DNA from: Salinirubellus salinus
GTDB lineage: Archaea > Halobacteriota > Halobacteria > Halobacteriales > Haloarculaceae
DNA: 64,000 bases
NCBI RefSeq assembly: GCF_025231485.1
Contig: NZ_CP104003.1
Coordinates: 930,001 to 994,000, forward strand
Reading direction: 5' to 3'
The notes under the pieces were generated by a model. That model worked only from the letters and a program-made list of their open reading frames with translations, ran no database searches and was not told the DNA's origin. The position numbers and the translations under genes are program-made. Below, piece by piece: positions 16,227 to 24,729 of the stretch (position 1 is the first letter of the stretch; every line of letters starts with the position of its first letter).

Positions 16227-18872
16227 ATGGAGACCTGGAACAAACTACCCCTCGAACTCATCGACGAACTGGCGGAGAAAGAGACCTACCGACGCGACAT
16301 CTACCGGCCCATCTACTCGCTCCACAAGTGGTGGGCACGCCGTCCGGGCTCCACGTTCCGATGCCTCGGCCTCGCCGCACTCAGCGACGACAGTGTCACC
16401 AAGGACGACATTCTTCGAGAGGTGCCTCAGACGGGCACACATGAGGGGCTGTACCTCAATCCAAGCAAAGACAGAATCGACAACGATGCAGTAGTTCTTG
16501 ATCCGTTCGCTGGTGGCGGTACAAGTCTAGTTGAGTTGAATCGACTCGGTGCGGATGTCATCGGGTACGAGCTGAATCCTGTGGCATGGTGGATTCAAAA
16601 GAAGTCGATGGATGAAGTCAATATTGAGGTTCTGAGGTCTGAGTTCGACCGTATAATCCAAGAAACGAGAGAAGAAGTTGCCAACCTCTATACGACGACC
16701 AATCCGCAGACCGGTGAAGAGTGCGAAGTACTCTACTACTTCCAGTCTCAGAAAATTCCGTGCTTGACCTGTGATGAAGAGGTTCAACTCTTCCCGCGTT
16801 ACCAGCTAGCAAAAACAAAGGCGACCCGACCTGGAGCCCTATATTGTCCTAACGAAGAGTGTGACGACCGGGTTATTGAGCTACGTGACAGAAAAAAGGG
16901 TCTTGATGCCGGTGACGAGGTGACCGTCGAGGACGGACAGCCAGTCGAGGTAACTGAAGATGGAAACGAGGTTTGTCCCAGTTGCGGGCACGAGTTCGAT
17001 CCAAACGACGGTAATGCCGGATACGGGAAGTACACATGTTCTAACGGGCACAAGCACGACATCAAGGAAACCCTCCAGCGCCGAGATCGGGCACCTCAGT
17101 TCGAGAGATTCGCCCTCCAGTACGTCGATGCTCGCGGGGAAAAGAAGATAAAACAGTTCGACGAGAGCGATGCTGAGTCTGTCAAAGCTGCCCGAGAGCG
17201 ACTTGAGGATGCCCGAGCAGACCTGCCTATCCCCTCACAAGAGATACCAGAAGGTATGGCGATGACGACTGGCGCGTTGCTAAACTACAACTACACGAGG
17301 TTCAGCGAACTATTTACCGACCGACACCTTCTGACCTTTGGGCTTTTGTTCAGGAAGGCGTGGGCAGTCCGCAGTAACCAGTTTGAGGAAGCCGATGCGC
17401 AGAACATCGCTGAGTTTCTCGTCACAGCCATCTCGAACTGCTTAGAGCGGAACAGCAAACTCTCCATGTGGGACTACGGCGATCAGAAGGGGTTCAATGT
17501 GTTCAAGCGACACGCATTCATCCCACGTGTCCAACCTGTTGAGTCGAATCCACTTAACCACGAAGGAACCGTCGCCTCCCTCCAGAACTTCTTTGATAAG
17601 GTCGAACGAGCTAAGCGATACTGTGAAAGACCGTTCGAGAAGGTCAAGAACCGCCAAAGCGGCTCGGTTGAGCAGTTCTATATCAACTCGGAATCGGTTA
17701 GCGAGTCCCGAGTCGCTGGGCTAAACTGCCAAACAGCAGAACAGCTGTCGGAGTCTGATGAGTCAGTTGATTACGTCATCACGGATCCACCGTATTATGA
17801 TAATGTCCAGTACTCGAAGCTCTCGGACTACTTCTATGTCTGGCTCCGTGAGTGCCTTCAGGATGAGTACGAACAGTTCGAGCCTGAACTAGTTCCGAAG
17901 GCCAGAGAAATCGTCTCCAACCGGAAGTCGGGGAAAGATGAGGAGTTCTTCGTCGAATCTCTGACCAACGTCTTCGAGGAGTCACATCGTGTCCTGAAGC
18001 AGGACGGCGAACTGCTGTTCACCTACCACCACAACGAGAACGAGGCGTGGTCAGTCATTCTCGAGGCGCTGATCAAGAGTGGTTTCACCGTTACTGGAGC
18101 CTATCCCGTCCAGTCGGAGATGCCGAACAGCCCCCACATCAAGGATCTCGACAACGCTGAGTACGACATCCTCGTCTTCGCCAACAAAGACGAGGCTGAC
18201 GAGGAAATCACCCTCTCTGAGTTGCGCAACGAACTCTACTTCGAGGTCGAGGATCTCATCGAAGAGGAGCGTGAGCGTCACGAGAACCTCTCCACGGCCG
18301 ATCTCGGCGTCATCCTCCGCGGGAAGTGTATGTACCACTACTCCAAGCACTACCCCGAGGTGTACGCTGACGGCGAGCAGGTCGGTGTCAAACAGGCACT
18401 CGACACCGTCGACAGCGTCATCGAGCAGGTCGTCGAAACCTCTGTCGACCTCCCCTCCAGCATCGATCCGCTGTCGAGGTCGTTCGCGTGGCTGGTCGAC
18501 CGCCAACCTGTTGAGTTCAACGACCTGAACAAGCACCTGATGGCGAAGGGGCTGAGCATGGAGGATCTCACCGACGAGGCGCTGGTGACGGGAGAGAAGC
18601 CGGAGAAGCGAGCGCAGACAGTCGAGGAGCGGCTGGAACTCATCGAGAAGAAACTCGGTGGATCGAACAACGCCCCCGACCAAGGCGATGACCTGCTCGC
18701 CATCGACAAGGTACAGTACCTCGCGCATCTGTATCGCACAGAGCAGAACACCCTTGAGTACCAGAAAGCCTGGAAGACGCACGACCTCGTGGAGTTGGCA
18801 AAGTTCATCGCCGATGCTACCGGAAATGAAGTCTACGAAAATGCGTTGGAAGCCAACGCGTTAGGGTGGTAA
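16227..18872 (+). CDS. DUF1156-type adenine-specific DNA methyltransferase with Zn ribbons
   Basis: An 881-residue enzyme. The entry motif YSLHKWWARRPGS is typical of DUF1156 (COG1743). The SAM-binding motif is LDPFAGGGTSLVELNRLGAD (about residues 91-110), and the catalytic DPPY box is ITDPPYYDNVQYSKLSDY (Asp520 onward), predicting N6-adenine methylation. Between them sit cysteine clusters (CLTC, CPNEEC, CPSCGHEF, CSNGHKH; about residues 180-280) forming zinc ribbons, probably for target recognition. I start at ATG 16227, one base after the PglZ-like stop; GTG 16218 is possible. Codon use drops to much lower GC3 between about 16,440 and 17,960 and recovers afterwards, suggesting a recombined middle section. 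It should provide self-modification for the operon. Confidence 0.85.
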   Translation: METWNKLPLELIDELAEKETYRRDIYRPIYSLHKWWARRPGSTFRCLGLAALSDDSVTKDDILREVPQTGTHEGLYLNPSKDRIDNDAVVLDPFAGGGTSLVELNRLGADVIGYELNPVAWWIQKKSMDEVNIEVLRSEFDRIIQETREEVANLYTTTNPQTGEECEVLYYFQSQKIPCLTCDEEVQLFPRYQLAKTKATRPGALYCPNEECDDRVIELRDRKKGLDAGDEVTVEDGQPVEVTEDGNEVCPSCGHEFDPNDGNAGYGKYTCSNGHKHDIKETLQRRDRAPQFERFALQYVDARGEKKIKQFDESDAESVKAARERLEDARADLPIPSQEIPEGMAMTTGALLNYNYTRFSELFTDRHLLTFGLLFRKAWAVRSNQFEEADAQNIAEFLVTAISNCLERNSKLSMWDYGDQKGFNVFKRHAFIPRVQPVESNPLNHEGTVASLQNFFDKVERAKRYCERPFEKVKNRQSGSVEQFYINSESVSESRVAGLNCQTAEQLSESDESVDYVITDPPYYDNVQYSKLSDYFYVWLRECLQDEYEQFEPELVPKAREIVSNRKSGKDEEFFVESLTNVFEESHRVLKQDGELLFTYHHNENEAWSVILEALIKSGFTVTGAYPVQSEMPNSPHIKDLDNAEYDILVFANKDEADEEITLSELRNELYFEVEDLIEEERERHENLSTADLGVILRGKCMYHYSKHYPEVYADGEQVGVKQALDTVDSVIEQVVETSVDLPSSIDPLSRSFAWLVDRQPVEFNDLNKHLMAKGLSMEDLTDEALVTGEKPEKRAQTVEERLELIEKKLGGSNNAPDQGDDLLAIDKVQYLAHLYRTEQNTLEYQKAWKTHDLVELAKFIADATGNEVYENALEANALGW

Positions 18873-18878
18873 TTGGAT

Positions 18879-19271
18879 ATGACACTTCGACCTGTCTACA
18901 ACGTCGTGACAGAGCCCGAGGAGGACGACCTCCCCGAGTACACGGCGCTCGCGTTCTTCCGAGCGTGTGCGGCCGACGAGGAGCTGCCGACCCGACTGAC
19001 GGTCACCGATCTTGACCAGTTCCTCTATCGCGCAGTCACGGACGAGCGGACGGCGGTCATTTCCGAGCTCCACCACGTCCTGCGACAGACCGATTCTATC
19101 CGGCCCCACTCGGTGGTACAGTTCGTGGTCGACGGCCGGTTGTTCGACGAGGAGATCGTCCGGTTGGGCGTGCCGACCGGGCGAGACAGCTACGAGGACG
19201 TCGCCATCGACGAGTTGTTCGTGGCTCCGCTCGAGCGTGAGGGCGCGACCCACTACGTGGCTCGGAAGTAG
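18879..19271 (+). CDS. Small acidic protein at the end of the BREX-like operon
   Basis: A 130-residue acidic protein from ATG 18879 (MTLRPVYNVV), 6 nt after the methyltransferase stop, so almost certainly co-transcribed. It has no Cys, membrane helix or P-loop. It reads as a mixed alpha/beta domain (LTVTDLDQFLYRAVTDERTA, then ALEREGATHYV-like end). I recognise no family. Its fixed position suggests an accessory or inhibitor subunit of the DUF499-PglZ-methyltransferase system; this is inference from operon order only. Confidence 0.7.
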   Translation: MTLRPVYNVVTEPEEDDLPEYTALAFFRACAADEELPTRLTVTDLDQFLYRAVTDERTAVISELHHVLRQTDSIRPHSVVQFVVDGRLFDEEIVRLGVPTGRDSYEDVAIDELFVAPLEREGATHYVARK

Positions 19272-19295
19272 CGGAGCGCAGGTGGCTCCCTCGCT

Positions 19296-19727
19296 CTATG
19301 GGCCCGTGTACCGCCGGAGATGTTCCCGAAGGTCGTCCTGTACCGGCTGCTTCAGGTCGCCCTCGTTCTCCGCCACCCACGTCACCAGTTCATTCACTCC
19401 CTCGTCGAACTGTTGCCGTAGCATCTTGATCGTGCGATGCCGTTCCGTCAGTCCGGAGTGGTCGAGGTAGAGCCGAACCCCTGCGCCGGTCTCGGTCAGT
19501 TGGTACGCGTGGGAGGTTCCACGGCCCTGAATTTCCTGGCGCTCGTACAGTCCAAGCTCCTCGCCCTCCTGGAGACGGGTTGAGACCGTCGAACGGCTGA
19601 CCGACACTCCCTCCACTAAGCGGTTGAACTGGCTGCCGTCGGGGTTGATCTCACAGAGCAGTTCGACCGCCCCCTTGGCCCCCAGATGAGCCGAGAGGGT
19701 CACGTCCGTGCCATCGTCACCACTCAT
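19296..19727 (-). CDS. Winged-helix transcriptional regulator
   Basis: A 143-residue regulator converging on the BREX-like operon. Residues 16-60 form the helix-turn-helix (GAKGAVELLCEINPDGSQFN, then VSVSRSTVSTRLQEGEELGL), with a wing containing HAYQLTETGAG and a helical C-terminal dimerisation tail. The core is built like the regulator at 4997-5350 on the far side of the island. Start is ATG at 19725-19727, preceded by an AT-rich promoter-like stretch (actaatacttgggg near 19753-19766). Target unknown; the neighbouring operon is the obvious candidate. Confidence 0.8.
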   Translation of the reverse strand: MSGDDGTDVTLSAHLGAKGAVELLCEINPDGSQFNRLVEGVSVSRSTVSTRLQEGEELGLYERQEIQGRGTSHAYQLTETGAGVRLYLDHSGLTERHRTIKMLRQQFDEGVNELVTWVAENEGDLKQPVQDDLREHLRRYTGP

Positions 19728-20000
19728 ACGACCAATAGTACACTCTAAACCATACTAATACTTGGGGTTAATTGGTGGTGGGCGGGGTTCACGTTAATCG
19801 ACACGCGTTTACGCGTTCGAACAGTCGGCTAGAGTCGATTGGGGATGTCACCAGCATCCCGGCAAACGAGGCATCTAGACTCCGCCAGTTTAGTCCAAAC
19901 TGTACCATCAACAGGTAACATGTCGCTCACGAACGCGATGGACGCGGTGACATCGGCCCCGAGGAGACACCGGGCCGTCACACTCCTGAACCTCCCGTAG
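19728..20000. other. Left flank of the insertion sequence, with a 26-codon frame abutting the transposase
   Basis: This gap holds the promoter of the winged-helix gene at its left and the left part of the insertion sequence. A frame ATG 19920 to TAG 19998-20000 encodes 26 residues starting MSLTNAMDAV and ends exactly where the transposase ATG begins. It could be a leader peptide, a remnant of a longer N-terminus, or chance. I could not identify terminal inverted repeats by eye. Confidence 0.35.
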
Positions 20001-21905
20001 ATGCCTCTCGACGAGCCCCTCCAACACGCGGTGACAAATGCGCGGTCACAGGCGGAGGAGCTCTTCCTCGAGCGGGGCAACCTCACATACGTTATCGGGA
20101 AGCTCGTCCTGCCGATTCATCTGCTTGAGGACGACCACGACCACAAGACCAGCAACCCGTATGATTTCGAGGGGATGCTCAAGCTCCGTCTCTACCGGCT
20201 TACGACCGATATGAGCCAGGAGGCACTCTCTGATCGGCTTGACAGCTGGCCCTACCTCCAGCAGCGGTTCGGCTTGGATGGTGCCCCGGCGCAGGAGACG
20301 ATTTCCTACACGGAGCGAAACCGATTCGGGCTGACCACCCGCCGCTTCCTGCGAAAAGTGGCCGAGGTGCTTGCCGAGTTGGCCGAGGAGCACGACGCGA
20401 CCTACAGCCCCGACGAGTCCCCGGACACCGATCCGTCACCCGAAGAGATTGAAGCCAGTAGCGAGCCGATTCACCACTACGTTGATCGGCACGCCACGGA
20501 TGTCATCAGGGGGGCACAGAACGAGGTGTGGCCGGAGCTCAACACGGGACGTGCCGAAAACATCAAACATGAAGACGAGAGGGTGTGGGAGCATCAGACC
20601 GCGATGAGCCTCGTTGATCGGGCCGGCACGCACTCCGCATTCCGCACCTTCAACAAGTTCCGGTGGGATGCCCTCCACCACGACTCCCACCTCTACGCGG
20701 TACAGAAGCTCGGCATCCCCGACGATTACGCCTACGACCCCTCCGAGTACCCCGGCGCCGAACTCCCCACTCCCAGCTGGCAGGAGGTCACTACCGCCAT
20801 CCAAAACCAGTTCAACCCCGCCATTGACCGGTTGATGGCCAACATCGCACCGACGAGGCTCTTCACCGAGCCGGTGGTGGCCGCCATCGACTCGACGCAC
20901 GATCCGTTCAATGTGTCCCCCTACAAGAGTGAGGAGGACGTTGAGCCGGGCGACGACCGGGTTGTTGTGGACGAGCAGACTGGAGCCACGAGGGTGCCCA
21001 AGGACGACTACCCCGAGATGGTGAACGGCGGCGAGGGCAAAAACACGTACCAGTACGAGTATGCGACCCTCACGGTCGTCGGCCGGAACGCACCGATCGT
21101 GTTGGCGGTCGAGCCGATCCGACACCACTCGACGTGGGAGGGGGAGGACGGTGAGTCTGTCAGCTGGGCCGAGGTGGTTGACCGCCTCCTCACGCAGGCC
21201 CGGAAGCACGTCGACATCGACCTCGTGATGGCCGACCGCGCGTTCGAGGGACACGCCGTCGGTCACGTCATCGACCAGTACCACGACCTGAACTACCTGA
21301 TTCCAAAGAAGAAGAACGCGACCGTCGGCGGGGAGAACGTCGGCGACAAGCTGAGCGACGTGAAGGAGGACATGGAGCTCCGGAGCCGCGTCGAGCGCGA
21401 CGCGTCCCTACACCTACGATCGGACACTCCGTACGTGGACGTGGCGAGCGACCCGACCGTTGGCGAGGACAGGTACAGCCACGATTCGAGCTTTCTGTAC
21501 GTCCCGGCGGAGGACGAGGAGTGGGCCATCGACGAGGACAACGAGTATGCCGTCTTCGTGACGAACATCGACGACGTCTCCCCGATGGAGGCCATCGGCC
21601 TCTCGGATGAATATTCCAAGCGTTGGGATATAGAAATCAACTACAAGATGGTGAAGCCGTTGCTGCCGTCGATTCGGTCGACGGACTTCCGGATGCGGTT
21701 CTTCGCGTTCGCGTACAGCCTGCTGATGTACAATCTATGGCGGATGGTGGATCACGCGATGAAGACGCTGGCGTCGGAGGTGTACGAGGAGTACGGTCGG
21801 GGGCCGCACGAGAAGCGACTGGATCCGCTGTTGACGCAGGCGGATCTTCATATGACGTCGTTGGTGCTGATGATGATGCCGGATGGGCTTGACCCGCCGT
21901 TCTGA
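20001..21905 (+). CDS. DDE transposase (IS4-superfamily-like, haloarchaeal type)
   Basis: A 634-residue transposase starting MPLDEPLQHAV. The N-terminal 250 residues are helical DNA-binding (LRLYRLTTDMSQEALSDRL, then a His-rich segment). The DDE core shows VVAAIDSTHDPF with the first Asp (about residue 299), LVMADRAFEGHAVGHVI with the second Asp, and YSKRWDIEINYKMVKPLLPS carrying the Y-x(2)-R-W-x-I-E signature of IS4-type elements with the catalytic Glu. The C-terminus has LLMYNLWRMVDHA. The frame is intact, so it may be active. Exact IS family and ends not determined. It marks the right edge of the accessory island. Confidence 0.85.
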   Translation: MPLDEPLQHAVTNARSQAEELFLERGNLTYVIGKLVLPIHLLEDDHDHKTSNPYDFEGMLKLRLYRLTTDMSQEALSDRLDSWPYLQQRFGLDGAPAQETISYTERNRFGLTTRRFLRKVAEVLAELAEEHDATYSPDESPDTDPSPEEIEASSEPIHHYVDRHATDVIRGAQNEVWPELNTGRAENIKHEDERVWEHQTAMSLVDRAGTHSAFRTFNKFRWDALHHDSHLYAVQKLGIPDDYAYDPSEYPGAELPTPSWQEVTTAIQNQFNPAIDRLMANIAPTRLFTEPVVAAIDSTHDPFNVSPYKSEEDVEPGDDRVVVDEQTGATRVPKDDYPEMVNGGEGKNTYQYEYATLTVVGRNAPIVLAVEPIRHHSTWEGEDGESVSWAEVVDRLLTQARKHVDIDLVMADRAFEGHAVGHVIDQYHDLNYLIPKKKNATVGGENVGDKLSDVKEDMELRSRVERDASLHLRSDTPYVDVASDPTVGEDRYSHDSSFLYVPAEDEEWAIDEDNEYAVFVTNIDDVSPMEAIGLSDEYSKRWDIEINYKMVKPLLPSIRSTDFRMRFFAFAYSLLMYNLWRMVDHAMKTLASEVYEEYGRGPHEKRLDPLLTQADLHMTSLVLMMMPDGLDPPF

Positions 21906-21960
21906 GGGCGGCGATTTGGTAATTCTCCTGACTGGTTAGGGGCTGGTATGTTCGGTGTGC
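20001..21960 (+). mobile_element. Insertion sequence (extent approximate)
   Basis: An intact DDE transposase gene occupies nearly the whole element. The boundaries given are only the gene plus a little of the right flank, since no inverted terminal repeat or target-site duplication could be established by eye. Confidence 0.45.
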
Positions 21961-22493
21961 TTGGTTTGCGGCCCTGATTTCTCAGACTTAGTATGATTAG
22001 GTCGTTGGGGCGGGGAGCCAGCCTCGGCTGACCCCGAACTCGTCGGTTCACCCCCGAAGATCGAGCAACTCGCTTGGTAACCACCCCTACTTTCCGAAAC
22101 TGTGCGATGTTCGACACGCGACACCAGACAGTCGAGAGCAGGCGCCAGCACCCCGTTACCGGGAGTTCGGCCTCATGGGTCGCCACCACCTGACCGTCTG
22201 CGGCGACCGTGACACCGCTCGAGCCGCGGTCACACCTCGGCGGCCCACGACTGTCCACCGCCGAGTTCGGTGGGCCGCGACCACGTGCCGTCCCAGTGTA
22301 GCCCTCGCAGCGGCGGACAGCGTCGTCGCCAACATCTCGCCGGGGAGATTCGGTTCGCGTCGCTCGAGAGATCGAACGTTCCGGGCAGACTCCTGGTGGT
22401 AGCGCCGGCCGTCCCCAGTTCGACGGTGGCCTACCGGCCCGTCGCGTGGGCGACGCCACGCTGGCCACGACCGAGTCCGTCGTCGTCGTCACC
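21906..22493. other. Gene-free stretch right of the insertion sequence
   Basis: About 590 bases. The first 100 or so are AT-richer and probably belong to the insertion-sequence right end. The rest is GC-rich but no frame shows convincing codon bias or a known motif on either strand, and no tRNA is present. It may be decayed chromosomal sequence at the island edge. Confidence 0.5.
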
Positions 22494-24686
22494 TCACCGC
22501 GTCGGCACGGAGGCGCTCGTGGCGTTCCCCTCGCCCGACGTCGTCAGGGCGCGCACGCTGACGCCATCGAGGTACTCCCCGCCGGCGTCACCGAGGTAGG
22601 TCGCCTCCGTCCCGCAGTCCGGAGTGAGGCGACAGACCCGCGTCTCCGGTGGCCACACGAGCGCGACGCCGTCGGTCGTCTCCCGGACCGTGGCCTCCTG
22701 TCGGTACGTGACCGTCGCCCCACCCTCCTGGACGAACGTCACCGCGAGGGACACCTCGGCGGCGCCGTCGTACCCGACCCGACCGTCACCGCGTGGGACG
22801 AAGCCATCGCCGGTGACCCGGGCCGCACCCGGCTGGACCGACCACGGGACGGTGAGGTTCCCCGTGGGGTCGGCGGTGACGTCGTAGACGGCCGCCCGGT
22901 CGCCGACCTCGAGCCGGACGCTCGACGGCTCACCCACCACCCCGACCGTCGTCCGGATCGCGTGGCTCGACCCCTGCTGGACCTGCAATCGCTGTATCGA
23001 CGCGACCACGTCGGGACGGGGGTCGGGCGTCCACGGCCCGCGGTAGGTGTAGCGGTACAGGTCGCGATCCGGGTGAGCGTCGAGGACGGCGAAGTCCTCG
23101 TCGGGACCCCGGTCCAGCGCGTAGACGACGGGACCACGCAGGTCGCCGTCGTTCTGGAGCGACTGGAACGGGTGGCCGAGCCAGTCGCCGTACGGGTTCG
23201 GGACGAACACCAGCGCATCCTCGAAGGCCGGGTCCGAGCCGAACGGGCCACGTTCCCAGTCACCCCCGGCACGGCTCTGGAAGGGCGCGTAGGCCTGCTC
23301 GTAACGGTCCGTGTACGTCGCGTGCCGTTCGACCGGGTCGTCGAGCGCGCCCACCGTGGTGACGCCGGCGACGGCGAGGCCGGCGACGAGCAGCACACCG
23401 AGGGCCACGCGCGTGTCGCGCGTGGAGAGGTCTCCCTCCTCGGCCGCCTCTCGGAGCCGGCGCCACGAGACGACCAGGCCGGCGGCCGTGAACGCCGAGA
23501 ACGGCAACAGCAGGTCGAAGTGGTAGAACGGACCCAGCACGGCGATCAGCCCGTCGTTCGGGTCCGGGAGATCGGCCAGCACGTTCAGGTTCCCCCAGAA
23601 CAGCACGTTCCCGGCCGTGACCGTCACGGCCACGGCGGCGAACGTGACCCGCAGTGTCTCGTCGTACGCGTTGTAGACTCGGTCGGCGCGCCGCGCGACC
23701 GCACGTGGGCCTACCACGTCGGCGAGCGGGCCGACGGTGAGCACGAGTCCGAGCAGGGCCACGACCGGCCCGACCGGTGGCGCGAACGCCCACCTCGTGA
23801 GGTACGCGAACACGACGCGTCCGTTCGCCTCGAGTGCGAGGGCCGGCGTGTAAACCCTATCGTACGATAGGATTCGTCGCTCGCCGAACCCGAGCCCGTC
23901 GAGTGGTGCGAACGCCTGGTACGGGAAGACGAACGGGTCGCCCGTCGTCAGCGAGTTGTAGTAGAGTGCGGTGGCGACGCCGGCGAGGCCCAGCACCGCG
24001 AGCAGCGCGTTCCGACCGAACGACCGGACGAGGACGTCGTACTTCTCCTCCAACGCCGCGTCCAGCAGCGCGTACATCGCGTGCAGGACGAACGGAAGCG
24101 CGAACAGCACCGCCGTGTACGGGCGCGAGAAGAACGCGAGCCCCAGCGCGACGCCGGCGAACGCGGCGTACCCGAGGCTGTCTCTCCGCACAGAGCGGAC
24201 GTACCCCAGCGCGAACGCGAGGTTGAACATCGTCGTCGTCGCGTAGGGGAGGAACGTCGCGGACTGGACGACGAAGAGGGGTGTGGCCGCGGCCACGCCG
24301 CCGGCGACGACGCCGACCCGACGGTCGAACGCCTCGGCCGTCAGCAGCCCGACGAGGAAGACGTTCGCGAACGCGACGAACGCCAGCGCGAGGCGAGCCT
24401 CGCCGAGGGCCATCGCGAGCGCGAACACGCCGGGCGGGACCGGGGCGTACTTCGGGTAGAGGCGCGCGCCGTCCTCAACGAAGAACCACCAGCGGAACGC
24501 CTCGGGTACCTCGCTGGCGAACCAGAGTCGACCGTCGAGGAGGAGGCGGGCCTGCTGGAGGTAGACCCCCTCGTCGTGGTTGAGCGAGTGGTACGGCAGG
24601 AGTTCGACACTCGTGTAGAGCGCGAGCGCCGCGGAGACGAGAGCGATGGCGCCGAGGGCGACCGTCTCTCTCGGTGGCCGTCTCAT
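22494..24686 (-). CDS. GT-C type membrane glycosyltransferase (family 39-like)
   Basis: A 730-residue integral membrane protein with a hydrophobic first helix (TVALGAIALVSAALALYTSV) and about 11-13 membrane segments over the first 470 residues. A large, beta-rich, extracytoplasmic C-terminal domain follows. The first loop carries the GT-C acidic motif LNHDEGVYLQQARLLLDG (HDE), and a second loop has the YPKYAPVPPG motif of ArnT/PMT-like enzymes. It probably transfers a sugar from a dolichyl-phosphate donor on the outer membrane face. The GT2 enzyme at 3912-4601 could make such a donor; the accessory island now separates the two. Ends just downstream of the iron ABC operon, 43 nt from its ATPase stop. 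Confidence 0.82.
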   Translation of the reverse strand: MRRPPRETVALGAIALVSAALALYTSVELLPYHSLNHDEGVYLQQARLLLDGRLWFASEVPEAFRWWFFVEDGARLYPKYAPVPPGVFALAMALGEARLALAFVAFANVFLVGLLTAEAFDRRVGVVAGGVAAATPLFVVQSATFLPYATTTMFNLAFALGYVRSVRRDSLGYAAFAGVALGLAFFSRPYTAVLFALPFVLHAMYALLDAALEEKYDVLVRSFGRNALLAVLGLAGVATALYYNSLTTGDPFVFPYQAFAPLDGLGFGERRILSYDRVYTPALALEANGRVVFAYLTRWAFAPPVGPVVALLGLVLTVGPLADVVGPRAVARRADRVYNAYDETLRVTFAAVAVTVTAGNVLFWGNLNVLADLPDPNDGLIAVLGPFYHFDLLLPFSAFTAAGLVVSWRRLREAAEEGDLSTRDTRVALGVLLVAGLAVAGVTTVGALDDPVERHATYTDRYEQAYAPFQSRAGGDWERGPFGSDPAFEDALVFVPNPYGDWLGHPFQSLQNDGDLRGPVVYALDRGPDEDFAVLDAHPDRDLYRYTYRGPWTPDPRPDVVASIQRLQVQQGSSHAIRTTVGVVGEPSSVRLEVGDRAAVYDVTADPTGNLTVPWSVQPGAARVTGDGFVPRGDGRVGYDGAAEVSLAVTFVQEGGATVTYRQEATVRETTDGVALVWPPETRVCRLTPDCGTEATYLGDAGGEYLDGVSVRALTTSGEGNATSASVPTR

Positions 24687-24729
24687 CGACGGGACTGTAA
24701 CGCCCGACGGTATCGTTCCATCGGTCGGC

